Of a stretch of 64,000 nt of DNA, positions 19,107 through 27,349 are shown piece by piece. Position 1 is the first letter of the stretch. Each line of letters starts with the position of its first letter. The notes below the pieces were generated by a model. The model saw only the letters and a list, made by a program, of their open reading frames with translations, searched no databases and was not told where the DNA came from. A program made the translations under genes and the position numbers. The DNA is from UBA6168 sp041163745 (GTDB lineage Bacteria; Bacteroidota; Bacteroidia; Chitinophagales; Saprospiraceae): contig JBEAQU010000081.1 in assembly GCA_041163745.1 (NCBI GenBank), positions 62,001 through 126,000 on the forward strand, read 5' to 3'.

Positions 19107-19790
19107 ATGTTTCAAAACACCTTGTTCCTCCAAACGGCCGACATGCCCGTCGAAACGGCGTCCGAAAGTCTGCTGGACCTGCTCTTCTCCGGCGGTCCGA
19201 TCGGTGTCACCATCGTTTTGATCCAGCTGGTCCAATCAGTCATGGTCCTGTACATACTCGTCGAGCGCTACCTCTCCATCAACAAAGCGGGTGAAGTAGA
19301 CGAGCATTTCATGAACAACATCCGGACGAACGTGAGCGCAGGTAACCTGCAGGCGGCTCGCACCCTTTGCCAGAACACGGATACGCCTGTTGCCCGGATG
19401 GTGGAAAAAGGCCTGGCCAGGATCGGGAAGCCCCTCCGGGATATCGACGCGGCCATCGAGAATGTCGGTAACCTCGAAATTTTCAAACTCGAGAAAAACC
19501 TGTCCACCCTGGCCGGTATATCCGGATCCGCTCCGATGCTGGGCTTCCTGGGCACGGTCACAGGGATGATCATCTCCTTCCAGAAAATGGCGACCGCACC
19601 CAACATCACCCCACAGGTCCTGGCCGGTGGCATCTACCAGGCACTCATCACCACCGCCGTCGGCCTCGTGGTGGGCATCTTCGCATATATCGGGTACAAT
19701 GCCCTCGTCGGAAGGGTGGACAAGGTCGTGTACAAGATGGAACGCTACACAACGGAATTCATGGACCTGCTGCAGGAACCGGCCAACTGA
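19107..19790 (+). CDS. exbB: MotA/TolQ/ExbB proton channel family protein
   Basis: 227 residues from the ATG at 19107; the frame is open further upstream but not protein-like. Three transmembrane helices are visible: about 25-47 (GVTIVLIQLVQSVMVLYILV), about 135-157 (APMLGFLGTVTGMIISF) and about 172-198 (LITTAVGLVVGIFAYIGYNAL), with a cytoplasmic loop between the first two. The GISGSAPMLGFLGTVTGM segment is the family hallmark. With ExbD it forms the proton-driven motor that energises TonB for outer-membrane transport. It heads a four-gene cluster, exbB-exbD-exbD-tonB, which is the usual Bacteroidota arrangement. Confidence 0.93.
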   Translation: MFQNTLFLQTADMPVETASESLLDLLFSGGPIGVTIVLIQLVQSVMVLYILVERYLSINKAGEVDEHFMNNIRTNVSAGNLQAARTLCQNTDTPVARMVEKGLARIGKPLRDIDAAIENVGNLEIFKLEKNLSTLAGISGSAPMLGFLGTVTGMIISFQKMATAPNITPQVLAGGIYQALITTAVGLVVGIFAYIGYNALVGRVDKVVYKMERYTTEFMDLLQEPAN

Positions 19791-19896
19791 CGCCCGGTCC
19801 GGCCGCCCTCCCGACGCATCCTCCCCGTTGGAAGTAGTTCCCCGAAGGTCCCTCGGTACCCGGCGGGATTCCCCGTTCACTCCCACATTCCTTGCT

Positions 19897-20298
19897 ATGG
19901 CCCTCAAGAGAAGAAACAAGATCAGTGCGGAATTCAGCTATGCATCCATGACGGACATGATATTCCTGCTGCTGATTTTCTTCGTCCTGACCTCTAACTT
20001 CGTCAGGATCTCCATGGAGGAGCTGCCGGAATCCGATGCCAAGACAATCGCTCCAGCCAATGTCATCGTGGAAGTGGACCTGCAGGGCCGGATGGTCTTC
20101 GAAGGCAAATCCCTCACGGAGAACCAACTCAAGCGCGCCCTTGTTACGAAAAGGGAGGCCATGGGGCAACAGGAGGATTTCACGGTCACGATTGCCGCCC
20201 ACAAGGACGCCGCTTTCGACCACGTCGCGGATGTCATACGAGTCGCCGGGGAAATGCGGGTCAAGGCCATCCTCGCCACCAGGGAAAAAAAGAGCTGA
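19897..20298 (+). CDS. exbD: ExbD/TolR biopolymer transport protein, first copy
   Basis: 133 residues from the ATG at 19897. A basic N-terminus (MALKRRNKISAEFS) precedes one transmembrane helix (about 19-38, MTDMIFLLLIFFVLTSN) containing the Asp that conducts protons in this family. The periplasmic part ends in a typical TolR/ExbD domain. The second copy begins 2 nt after this stop codon. The paired ExbD paralogues may form a heteromeric motor with ExbB; this is inferred from context. Confidence 0.92.
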   Translation: MALKRRNKISAEFSYASMTDMIFLLLIFFVLTSNFVRISMEELPESDAKTIAPANVIVEVDLQGRMVFEGKSLTENQLKRALVTKREAMGQQEDFTVTIAAHKDAAFDHVADVIRVAGEMRVKAILATREKKS

Positions 20299-20300
20299 TT

Positions 20301-20702
20301 ATGGGTCTCAGGAAAAGAAACAAGGTCAGTACGCAGTTCAGCACCGCCTCAATGACGGACATGATATTTCTGTTGCTCATTTTCTTTGTCCTCAATTCCG
20401 GTCTGGTCGCGCCCAATTCCCTCAATCTCAAATTGCCGGGGTCCTCCCGGACAATGGCTGCGCTGGATGAGCGGACGGATGACATCGCCATCCACCCTTC
20501 CGGAAAATACTACCTCAACGGCAAACGGGTCTCCGCTTCCGACATGGAGGATTGGATGCAGCGCAAGTCCCGGGGAGCCAAAGGCAAGTTCACGGTCACC
20601 ATCTCCCCGCGCAAAGGGGCACAGGTACAACATGTGGCGTTCGTTATGGATGTGGCGATGCGTTTCCAGGTGAATGCCGTCCTCACCGCCGCGGAGGATT
20701 GA
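20301..20702 (+). CDS. exbD: ExbD/TolR biopolymer transport protein, second copy
   Basis: 133 residues, the same length as its neighbour, sharing the N-terminal block (KRNKVSTQFSTASMTDMIF) with the membrane Asp but diverging in the periplasmic domain (LNLKLPGSS...). This pattern of conserved membrane segment and diverged sensor region suggests an old duplication with separate roles. It is tightly coupled to the first exbD and followed 104 nt later by tonB. Confidence 0.92.
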   Translation: MGLRKRNKVSTQFSTASMTDMIFLLLIFFVLNSGLVAPNSLNLKLPGSSRTMAALDERTDDIAIHPSGKYYLNGKRVSASDMEDWMQRKSRGAKGKFTVTISPRKGAQVQHVAFVMDVAMRFQVNAVLTAAED

Positions 20703-20806
20703 AGGAACCACGGATCCCGACAATATTCCGCAGCTACGCTGCGTTTCTCCATTGATTCACCAACGGCTGGCCGGCCTCCGTCCAGACCCTCCGACAACCT
20801 GACAGC

Positions 20807-21673
20807 ATGGAAACATTGACCAAATCGGAAAAAGCGAACAAACAACGGGGCATGGTCTTCAGCATCGTGTTCCATACCATCCTGCTGTTGTTGGCCGGTT
20901 TGTATGGCTTCACCATCCAAATACCACCGCCGGAGGCCAGCGGAACTCTTGTCCACCTGGGGATACCTGATGCCGGCATGCCGGATGACAATCCCGAACC
21001 GAGCCAAGCGCCGGCTCCGGCGGAGGAACAGGAAGCCACGCCCCCTGCCGAACCGGTCAAGGAAAAAACCAAACCCGAACCTAAAAAGGATGCTGCTCCC
21101 GATGTGCTTCGTACGGAAGATCCCGAGGCGGAACGTATCAAGCGGGAAAAAGCGGCGGAAAAAAGGAAACGGTCGGAGGAACTGGCCAAGGAAAAAGCGG
21201 AAAAGGCGGAACAGGAACGTATCCGAAAGGAACAGGAGGCGGCTGCGAAGAAGAAAGCGAAGGAAGAGGCCGACAAGAAAAACAAACTGGAAGGCTTGTT
21301 CAAACAAGGTGGCAACTCGAAGAAACAACCCGGTGAGCAAGGAGATCCGAACGGAGATCCCAACGCATCCAAACTCGATGGCATCGCCAGTGGCGCCGGT
21401 GTGCTGGGGGACGGCCTGGCAAACCGTGGCGTGCTTCGCAAAGGCCCCACCATCCGGGATAACTCCCAGGAAAAAGGAGTCGTGGTCATCGCCTTGTGTG
21501 TCGATCGCAACGGGGATGTCATCGGTGAACCCGAATTCACCCAGAAGGGATCCACGACGGCCGACCCCAATCTCGTCAAGCTGGCCATCCGCAACGCCCG
21601 ACAATGGAAATTTCAGAAGGGCGGCGTCGACAAGCAATGCGGAACCATCAGCTATGACTTCAAGCTGCAGTAA
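20807..21673 (+). CDS. tonB: TonB-family energy transducer
   Basis: 288 residues. It has a cytoplasmic stub, one transmembrane helix (about 15-36, GMVFSIVFHTILLLLAGLYG) with a His in the place expected for coupling to ExbB/ExbD, a Pro/Glu-rich stretch (about 60-90), then a long Lys/Glu/Arg/Ala helix (about 100-165) that would span the periplasm. A Gly/Asn/Asp-rich hinge leads to a C-terminal domain (about 220-288) containing VVIALCVDRNGDVIGEPEF, resembling the TonB C-terminal fold. It should deliver proton-motive energy to outer-membrane receptors. No TonB-dependent receptor gene is present in the window. Confidence 0.85.
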   Translation: METLTKSEKANKQRGMVFSIVFHTILLLLAGLYGFTIQIPPPEASGTLVHLGIPDAGMPDDNPEPSQAPAPAEEQEATPPAEPVKEKTKPEPKKDAAPDVLRTEDPEAERIKREKAAEKRKRSEELAKEKAEKAEQERIRKEQEAAAKKKAKEEADKKNKLEGLFKQGGNSKKQPGEQGDPNGDPNASKLDGIASGAGVLGDGLANRGVLRKGPTIRDNSQEKGVVVIALCVDRNGDVIGEPEFTQKGSTTADPNLVKLAIRNARQWKFQKGGVDKQCGTISYDFKLQ

Positions 21674-21725
21674 CCGGATGGGGAGCCGATGAAGACCGGT
21701 ATGCCTGGCAGCATCCATCCCCCCG

Positions 21726-23000
21726 TTAGCTGCAAATCACCATGTATTTGTTCTTTTTCCCGTTTTCCACCATCAGGTACCGGCCGTGTAACAGATGGTC
21801 CGGGCCGATTACCGCGTCTGGAGACAGGATCTTCTCCTTGTTGACGGACACTGCCTGACCTTGTACTGCCCGCCGGGCCTCCCCTTTGGACGATACGATT
21901 CCGGTCGCACCCGCCAACAGGTCGGTCAGCGTCAGCCCGTTCGCCAGGATTTCCCGCGGAACTCCGAAGGAGGGAATCTCCGCCGAGACCATCTCCAGCT
22001 CATCCGCACGCATACTCAGCAAGCTATCCTTGCCGGCTTTCGGATTGAACAGCAAGGAGGACACCTGCTGAACCGAGCGGTATGCTTCATCGGAATGAAT
22101 ACGGACCGTCAGTTCTTCGGCTAACAAGGCCTTCAGCACCTGCGGCTGTTCCGCATGGGCCGCCTCCAGCGCCAACACCTCCTCCTTCGGCCGCAAGGTG
22201 AAGTACCGGATGAATTGCGCCAGGTCCTTGTCGTCCGCGTTGATCCAGAATTGATAGAACCGGTACGGGGACGTCAGCGCAGGGTCCAACCAGATGTTGC
22301 CCTGCTCCGACTTTCCGAACTTCTTGCCATCCGATTTGGTCAACAGGTTGGAGGTGACCCCATAGGCCTTTTCCCCCAGGTTCCGACGGATGAATTCCAT
22401 CCCGGATGTGATGTTACCGAACTGGTCGCTACCACCCAGCTGGACGGTACACCCATGGGATTGGAACAGGCACTGGTAATCGTATGCCTGTAACAGCTGG
22501 TAACTGAACTCCGTGAAGGAAAGACCTGTTTCCAGCCGGTTCTGCACACTGTCCTTTGCCAACATATAGCGTACGGTCAGGGTCTTTCCGACATCCCGCA
22601 GGAAGTTCAGTACGTTCATGTCCCGATAGTAGTCCAGGTTGTTACAGAGCACCGCCTGGTTGCCCTTATCCCCGAAATCCAGGAATTTCATCATCTGCGC
22701 CTGTTGCCGTGCCAAATTCGCATCCAGCTCCTCCGGTGTCTTCAACTCCCGCTCCTTGTCCTTTCCGGAGGGGTCCCCGATGCGGCCGGTCGCCCCGCCC
22801 ATCAGCACGACCGGTCTGTGGCCGGCCCGTTGGAAAAGCGTCAGCACCATGATCTGGACGTAATTGCCGATGGTCAGCGCCGGTGCCGTGGGGTCGAACC
22901 CGATGTATCCGGTCCGCATGCCGCCGGCAAGATGGTCCTCCACGCCCTCGGTCATGGTATGCAACATGTTGCGCCAGCGTAGTTCCGCTATGAAATCCAT
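21726..23000 (-). CDS. tyrS: Tyrosyl-tRNA synthetase with altered HIGH motif
   Basis: 424 residues, full length for bacterial TyrRS. It charges tRNA-Tyr. The tyrosine pocket (GFDPTAPAL, QAYDYQCLFQSHGCTVQLGG, SDQFGNITSG) and the class I KMSKS motif (LLTKSDGKKFGKS) are normal, and a C-terminal S4 RNA-binding domain is visible (about 355-424). The HIGH signature, however, reads Thr43-Ile-Gly-Asn46: the first His (His45 in the Geobacillus enzyme, which stabilises the transition state) is Thr. Two or more base changes from a His codon would be needed, so a simple read error is unlikely. A TATTTTTG element lies 24 nt upstream of the start codon. Confidence 0.95.
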   Translation of the reverse strand: MDFIAELRWRNMLHTMTEGVEDHLAGGMRTGYIGFDPTAPALTIGNYVQIMVLTLFQRAGHRPVVLMGGATGRIGDPSGKDKERELKTPEELDANLARQQAQMMKFLDFGDKGNQAVLCNNLDYYRDMNVLNFLRDVGKTLTVRYMLAKDSVQNRLETGLSFTEFSYQLLQAYDYQCLFQSHGCTVQLGGSDQFGNITSGMEFIRRNLGEKAYGVTSNLLTKSDGKKFGKSEQGNIWLDPALTSPYRFYQFWINADDKDLAQFIRYFTLRPKEEVLALEAAHAEQPQVLKALLAEELTVRIHSDEAYRSVQQVSSLLFNPKAGKDSLLSMRADELEMVSAEIPSFGVPREILANGLTLTDLLAGATGIVSSKGEARRAVQGQAVSVNKEKILSPDAVIGPDHLLHGRYLMVENGKKNKYMVICS

Positions 23001-23023
23001 GGTAGTGTTTTTTATTGGACGGA

Positions 23024-23031
23024 CAAAAATA
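23024..23031 (-). promoter_or_regulatory. Promoter-like -7 element for tyrS
   Basis: TATTTTTG on the minus strand, 24 nt upstream of the tyrS ATG. A TTTG lies a further 23 nt upstream, somewhat longer than the optimal spacing. Confidence 0.45.
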
Positions 23032-23177
23032 TGGAATCACCCGGTAGCATGAAACAAATTCGGTGTCCACGCCCCAAACCGCCCCCGCTTTCCTTTCAAA
23101 CGGCAGGAGTCGGCCATCGGTTCCGACGCCCGAACCCGTCTGGTCAGGCAGACCCTGTTCCTAATGCCGCATTCGCT

Positions 23178-23185
23178 TATCTTTG
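23178..23185 (+). promoter_or_regulatory. Promoter-like -7 element immediately before the LolC/E-like gene
   Basis: TATCTTTG, a perfect TAnnTTTG match, ends only 5 nt before the ATG at 23191. If used, transcription would start at or near the start codon, giving an almost leaderless mRNA. Confidence 0.4.
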
Positions 23186-23190
23186 TCAAC

Positions 23191-24492
23191 ATGAATATTT
23201 CCCATTTCATAGCCCGTAAGGTGGCATTCGCCAACCGACGTTCCTTTTCGGCGCTGATCATCCGGATCGCGGTGGCGGCGGTGGCCTTGAGCCTGGCTGT
23301 CATGATCATCGCCACAGCGGTCATCACCGGTTTCAAACACCAGATAGGGGAGAAGATCTTCGGTTTCTGGGGGCATATCCACATCACCAATGCACAGGTC
23401 AACCGGAACGCCGGCGAAGTCATGCCGATTTCCGGTGACCAGCCTTTTCTCGACGACCTGCTCCGGACCGGTCGGATTCCCTACACCGAATCCTGGGAAC
23501 TGGCTGGGTTGGAATGGCCGTTCGAGCGTACCCGACATACCAAGGGCGGTGTCCGGCATGTGCAACGCTATGCCCTGAAGCCGGGCATCATCAAGACCCG
23601 CTCCGAAATCGAGGGCATCGTCCTGAAAGGAGTCGGAACGGATTTCGATTGGCGTTTCTTCGATAAATATCTGCAGGAAGGCGAGCGCCTGCCGCTGTCG
23701 GATTCGCTGACCGGCAGCGACGTCATCATCTCCCGGCAGACGGCGGACCGGCTGGAACTCAAGACCGGTGACCGCTTCATATTCAGTTTTGTCAAGGATG
23801 GCGAACTGTATCCGCGTCGCTTCACAGTGCGGGGAATCTACAAGACCGGCCTGGAAGAATACGACCGGAAGTTCGCCCTGGTAGATATCCGGAAGGCTCG
23901 GGAACTGCTGGGTTGGGAGGGAGACCAGGTGGCCGGGTTCGAAGTCTTCCTGGACGACCTGGCGGATCTCGACCTTTTCACGGAATACATCTACCTGGAG
24001 TTGTTGACGCCCTCCCTGTATAGTGAGTCCGTCCGGGAGAAATTCCCTGCCATTTTCGAGTGGCTCGCCTTGCAGGACATCAACGAGGTGGTCATCCTGG
24101 CCCTGATGGTGGTGGTCGCCCTGATCAACATGGTGACGGCCCTGATGATCCTCATCCTGGAACGAACCAACATGATCGGAATCCTGAAGGCGCTGGGGAT
24201 GCGCAATTGGGATATCCGGAAAGTGTTCCTATATCATTCCGCCTATATCGTGGGTCTGGGCTTGTTCTGGGGCAATCTGCTGGGAATCGGTTGCTGCTGG
24301 CTTCAGGAGCGGTACGGTCTCATCCGACTGGACGAGGAGAACTATTATTTGTCCGTCGCACCGGTGGAACTCAGCTGGGTGCATATCCTGTTGCTGAACG
24401 GGGGGGCCTTGCTGGTCATTCTGTCTTTCCTGACCATTCCTTCCTGGTTGGTCAGCCGGATCAGTCCCCTGAAGGCCATCCGGTTCCGATAG
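23191..24492 (+). CDS. ABC transporter permease, LolC/LolE-like (FtsX domain)
   Basis: 433 residues from the ATG at 23191; an upstream ATG at 23164 would add nine residues but overlaps the promoter-like element. It starts MNISHFIARKV, typical of LolC/E-type permeases. There is one N-terminal transmembrane helix (about 25-48), a large periplasmic MacB-like domain (about 50-290), then three helices in the FtsX domain (about 300-325, 355-380, 395-420) ending ISPLKAIRFR. Such proteins drive release of lipoproteins from the inner membrane together with an ATPase. No ATPase partner is adjacent. Substrate is inferred from family only. Confidence 0.88.
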   Translation: MNISHFIARKVAFANRRSFSALIIRIAVAAVALSLAVMIIATAVITGFKHQIGEKIFGFWGHIHITNAQVNRNAGEVMPISGDQPFLDDLLRTGRIPYTESWELAGLEWPFERTRHTKGGVRHVQRYALKPGIIKTRSEIEGIVLKGVGTDFDWRFFDKYLQEGERLPLSDSLTGSDVIISRQTADRLELKTGDRFIFSFVKDGELYPRRFTVRGIYKTGLEEYDRKFALVDIRKARELLGWEGDQVAGFEVFLDDLADLDLFTEYIYLELLTPSLYSESVREKFPAIFEWLALQDINEVVILALMVVVALINMVTALMILILERTNMIGILKALGMRNWDIRKVFLYHSAYIVGLGLFWGNLLGIGCCWLQERYGLIRLDEENYYLSVAPVELSWVHILLLNGGALLVILSFLTIPSWLVSRISPLKAIRFR

Positions 24493-24572
24493 GCGCGGAC
24501 GCTCCTGGTGCGGATGCGCGCAGGCGGAGCTCCGGGTTCTATACCATTGTAACGTATGACAACGATTGCGAC

Positions 24573-25847
24573 ATGCAACCATTGGCCGAAAGGATGAGAC
24601 CTCGTTCCTTCCATGATTACCTGGGCCAGCCGCAGCTGACCGCACCCGGTTCGACCTTGCGCCAGGCCGTGGACCAGGGTCGGATCCCTTCCATGATCCT
24701 GTGGGGGCCGCCCGGCGTGGGGAAAACGACCTTGGCCGGATTGGTCGCCGAGGCGACGGGGCGGCCGTTCCAACAGCTCAGTGCCATCAACGCAGGGGTC
24801 AAGGATATTCGGGATGCCATTGAAAAGGCACGTAGCCAACGTTTTTTCCATACACCGGGGCCCTTGCTGTTCATAGATGAAATTCACCGGTTTTCAAAAT
24901 CACAACAGGATTCCTTGTTGGGAGCGGTCGAAAAAGGAACGGTCACCCTGATCGGCGCCACCACCGAAAATCCTTCTTTCGAAGTGATTCCCGCCTTGTT
25001 GTCCAGGTGCCAGGTATATGTCCTGGAAAGCCTGGGGAAGGAGGCATTGATGCAATTGGTTGACAAGGCACTGCAGGAGGATGAGTGGTTGTCCAGTCGG
25101 AAGGTCAGGGTGGCGGAATACGAGGCCTTGCTGCTCAGTTCCGGTGGTGATGCCCGGAAGTTGCTCAATACGCTGGAGCTGGTCGCCCAACGGTCGGACG
25201 GGACCGCGGAACTGGAACTGACGAACGCCTTGGTCGAGCAGACCATCCAACGGAACCTTGTTTTGTATGACAAGACCGGGGAGCAGCATTATGATATCAT
25301 TTCCGCCTTTATCAAGTCCATCCGGGGGAGCGATCCCAATGCCGCGGTCTACTGGCTGGCGAGAATGCTGGAGGGCGGCGAGGACATCGAATTCATCGCT
25401 CGCCGCCTGATCATCCTCGCGGCGGAGGACATCGGCTTGGCGAATCCCAACGCCTTGCTGATGGCAACCACCTGCCTGGACGCCATCCGTACGGTCGGAA
25501 TGCCGGAGGCCAGGATCATCCTATCCCAGACCGCCATCTATCTGGCTACCGCCGCCAAGAGCAATTCGGCGTACCGGGCGATCGAGCAGGCTATGGATTT
25601 GGTAAGGAAAACAGGTACGCTGCCGGTGCCCTTGCCGCTACGCAATGCGCCGACCGGGCTGATGAAATCATTGCAATACGGACAGGGCTACCAATATGCA
25701 CATGACCAGGAAGGTAATTTTGCGGAAATGGAGTTCCTGCCGCCGGATATCCGGGGGACCACTTTGTACCGACCGGGTGGAAATGCCGCCGAAGACCGTA
25801 TCCGGCAGTGGCTGTCCGATCGATGGAAGGATAAATACGGGTATTGA
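24573..25847 (+). CDS. rarA: Replication-associated recombination protein A (RarA/MgsA), AAA+ ATPase
   Basis: 424 residues from the ATG at 24573, typical RarA length. It begins PLAERMRPRSFHDYLGQ, followed by the Walker A motif WGPPGVGKTTLAG (about 44-56), Walker B LLFIDEIHRFSKSQQD (about 94-109), sensor 1 IGATTENPSF and the C-terminal tetramerisation region (SAFIKSIRGSDPNAAVYWLARML). RarA acts at stalled replication forks in the cytoplasm. The same frame is open far upstream, but that overlaps the permease gene in another frame and is not real. Confidence 0.95.
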   Translation: MQPLAERMRPRSFHDYLGQPQLTAPGSTLRQAVDQGRIPSMILWGPPGVGKTTLAGLVAEATGRPFQQLSAINAGVKDIRDAIEKARSQRFFHTPGPLLFIDEIHRFSKSQQDSLLGAVEKGTVTLIGATTENPSFEVIPALLSRCQVYVLESLGKEALMQLVDKALQEDEWLSSRKVRVAEYEALLLSSGGDARKLLNTLELVAQRSDGTAELELTNALVEQTIQRNLVLYDKTGEQHYDIISAFIKSIRGSDPNAAVYWLARMLEGGEDIEFIARRLIILAAEDIGLANPNALLMATTCLDAIRTVGMPEARIILSQTAIYLATAAKSNSAYRAIEQAMDLVRKTGTLPVPLPLRNAPTGLMKSLQYGQGYQYAHDQEGNFAEMEFLPPDIRGTTLYRPGGNAAEDRIRQWLSDRWKDKYGY

Positions 25848-25983
25848 ACGGGATACCCGCCTCTCCTGTCGGCGAAGGCTTCCGCTTCCGGCCCGAGCCG
25901 GGGGCTGCGGAAAAGGCAGGGTGTCCGGGCTGCAGCTTCCTGCAGGCGAGGGCATGCCACACACCTGTGATGCCGGAAACAGG

Positions 25984-26011
25984 AAAGGCGACAGGTTCGC
26001 CCGTCGCCTTT
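25984..26011. terminator. Hairpin between convergent rarA and rpmA
   Basis: A 9-bp perfect inverted repeat (aaaggcgac / gtcgccttt) with a 10-nt loop sits between the two convergent stop codons. Because the repeat starts with A and ends with T, it gives short U-rich ends in both directions and may serve as a weak bidirectional terminator. Confidence 0.45.
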
Positions 26012-26089
26012 ACAGATATGGTCATGCCCGGTTTCGGTTTTGCCGAAAAGCAAGCATCTTTCTTGTCATGATCGTTGGCAGGGAGGAAA

Positions 26090-26668
26090 TCAGGCTTCCT
26101 TTCCGCCTTTGAGCTCTTCCTGGAGCTGCTTCAGTTCGTCCCAATTGCCGGCTGCGGCTAGGGACGCCTGCCTGGACCAGGTAGCAGGGTCGTGCATTTT
26201 GTAACGCGGACCAGCTGCTTCGAGGACTGCCTGGAGCTGGCCGAGGTCTGCCGCAGCCAGTTCGCCATAGGTATGAATACCGGCATCCTGCAGCAATCCG
26301 GCAATTTTAGGACCGATGCCTTCGATTTTACGAAGGTCATCCGGGCTCGTTGTCGGGGCGACGGGAGCGGGAGACGGGGCGGGGGATTGGGTTGAGCTGC
26401 TCTTCACCGCCTCACCATACGGCGTGATGTTCACGTAAGTGCGGTTGTTCCGTCCTTTGCGGAAACTCACTGTGCCGGGAACACCTGCATGAAGGGTGTA
26501 GTCCTTGCCAAGGTAGACATTGTCTCCCGCATGGAACTTGGTACCCCGTTGACGGACGATGATACTGCCAGCGGTAGCAGCTTGGCCACCGAACAATTTG
26601 ACGCCCAAACGTTTGCTGTTACTGTCGCGGCCGTTTTGGGTTGAGCCTTCCCCTTTTTTATGTGCCAT
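26090..26668 (-). CDS. rpmA: 50S ribosomal protein L27 fused to a C-terminal helix-hairpin-helix domain
   Basis: 192 residues from the ATG at 26668; L27 alone is usually about 85. Residues 1-87 are a normal L27, with the HKKGEGSTQNGRDSNSKRLG N-terminal region that reaches the peptidyl-transferase centre. A Ser/Pro/Ala/Thr linker (about 88-108) joins it to a tail containing RKIEGIGPKIAGLLQDAG, a helix-hairpin-helix motif, then HDPATWSRQASLAAAG and DELKQLQEELKGGKE. In other Bacteroidota I know this kind of tail on L21, so its presence on L27 is notable. It lies about 115 nt downstream of rplU in the standard rplU-rpmA order. Confidence 0.95.
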   Translation of the reverse strand: MAHKKGEGSTQNGRDSNSKRLGVKLFGGQAATAGSIIVRQRGTKFHAGDNVYLGKDYTLHAGVPGTVSFRKGRNNRTYVNITPYGEAVKSSSTQSPAPSPAPVAPTTSPDDLRKIEGIGPKIAGLLQDAGIHTYGELAAADLGQLQAVLEAAGPRYKMHDPATWSRQASLAAAGNWDELKQLQEELKGGKEA

Positions 26669-26783
26669 TGTCTTGAATTTTAAAGATGATCTGCATCCAG
26701 TTTCCCGGCGGAACTGCCGCTGAGGCCTGCGAAGGCCTGGCAACGGTTCGGTTCCCGTTGGCTATCCGGGGGGACAGGATTGC

Positions 26784-27098
26784 TCAGATGGATATTTGGT
26801 TGATCCGGATTTTGGAGAACTGCTGGCGGTGTCCGTTTTTCTTTCGGTAGCCTTTGCGGCGCTTCTTCTTGAAAACAATCACCTTGTCTCCTTTGACAAG
26901 CGGATCCAGGACGGTAGCGCCGACGGCGGCGCCTTTCACGACCGGCATGCCTACCTGAACCTTGCCGTCCTGTGCGACCAGCAGAACCTGGTCGAACCGC
27001 AGGTCGGCACCTTCGGCGGCTTCTAACCGGTGGACGAAGATCTCCTGACCTTCCGTCACTTTGAACTGTTGACCGGCTATTGTTACGATAGCGAACAT
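26784..27098 (-). CDS. rplU: 50S ribosomal protein L21
   Basis: 104 residues from the ATG at 27098, the start giving MFAIVTIAGQQFKVTEGQ, as expected for L21. The C-terminal KKKRRKGYRKKNGHRQ motif that binds 23S rRNA is present and the protein stops soon after it, so there is no helix-hairpin-helix extension here. A strong promoter lies about 80 nt upstream, and rpmA follows in the same operon. Confidence 0.97.
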   Translation of the reverse strand: MFAIVTIAGQQFKVTEGQEIFVHRLEAAEGADLRFDQVLLVAQDGKVQVGMPVVKGAAVGATVLDPLVKGDKVIVFKKKRRKGYRKKNGHRQQFSKIRINQISI

Positions 27099-27176
27099 AA
27101 GGATGAAATTTAATGGATACATGAAAGTACCTTCGCGAACCCATCGAACGACGGAAGCACAAAGGTCAAGCGGCCG

Positions 27177-27207
27177 CAAAGATAACACGCCGGGACATAT
27201 TTTCAAA
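27177..27207 (-). promoter_or_regulatory. Consensus Bacteroidota promoter for rplU-rpmA
   Basis: On the minus strand TTTG (27207-27204), then exactly 19 nt, then TATCTTTG (27184-27177), a perfect match to TTTG-N19-TAnnTTTG. It is the clearest promoter in the window and fits a highly expressed ribosomal operon. Confidence 0.8.
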
Positions 27208-27349
27208 TTTTATTGGCGGCGGACTTGTATCTGGGGAGCATACGTCCTGTACGGAAACAGCTTGCCATTTCGCCGGACCTCGTTGGGACAAGCTGCCGGC
27301 GGTCGTTACGGCAAGTTTGAGCGCTGTCGGGGATGAGCGGATCCGTGGT

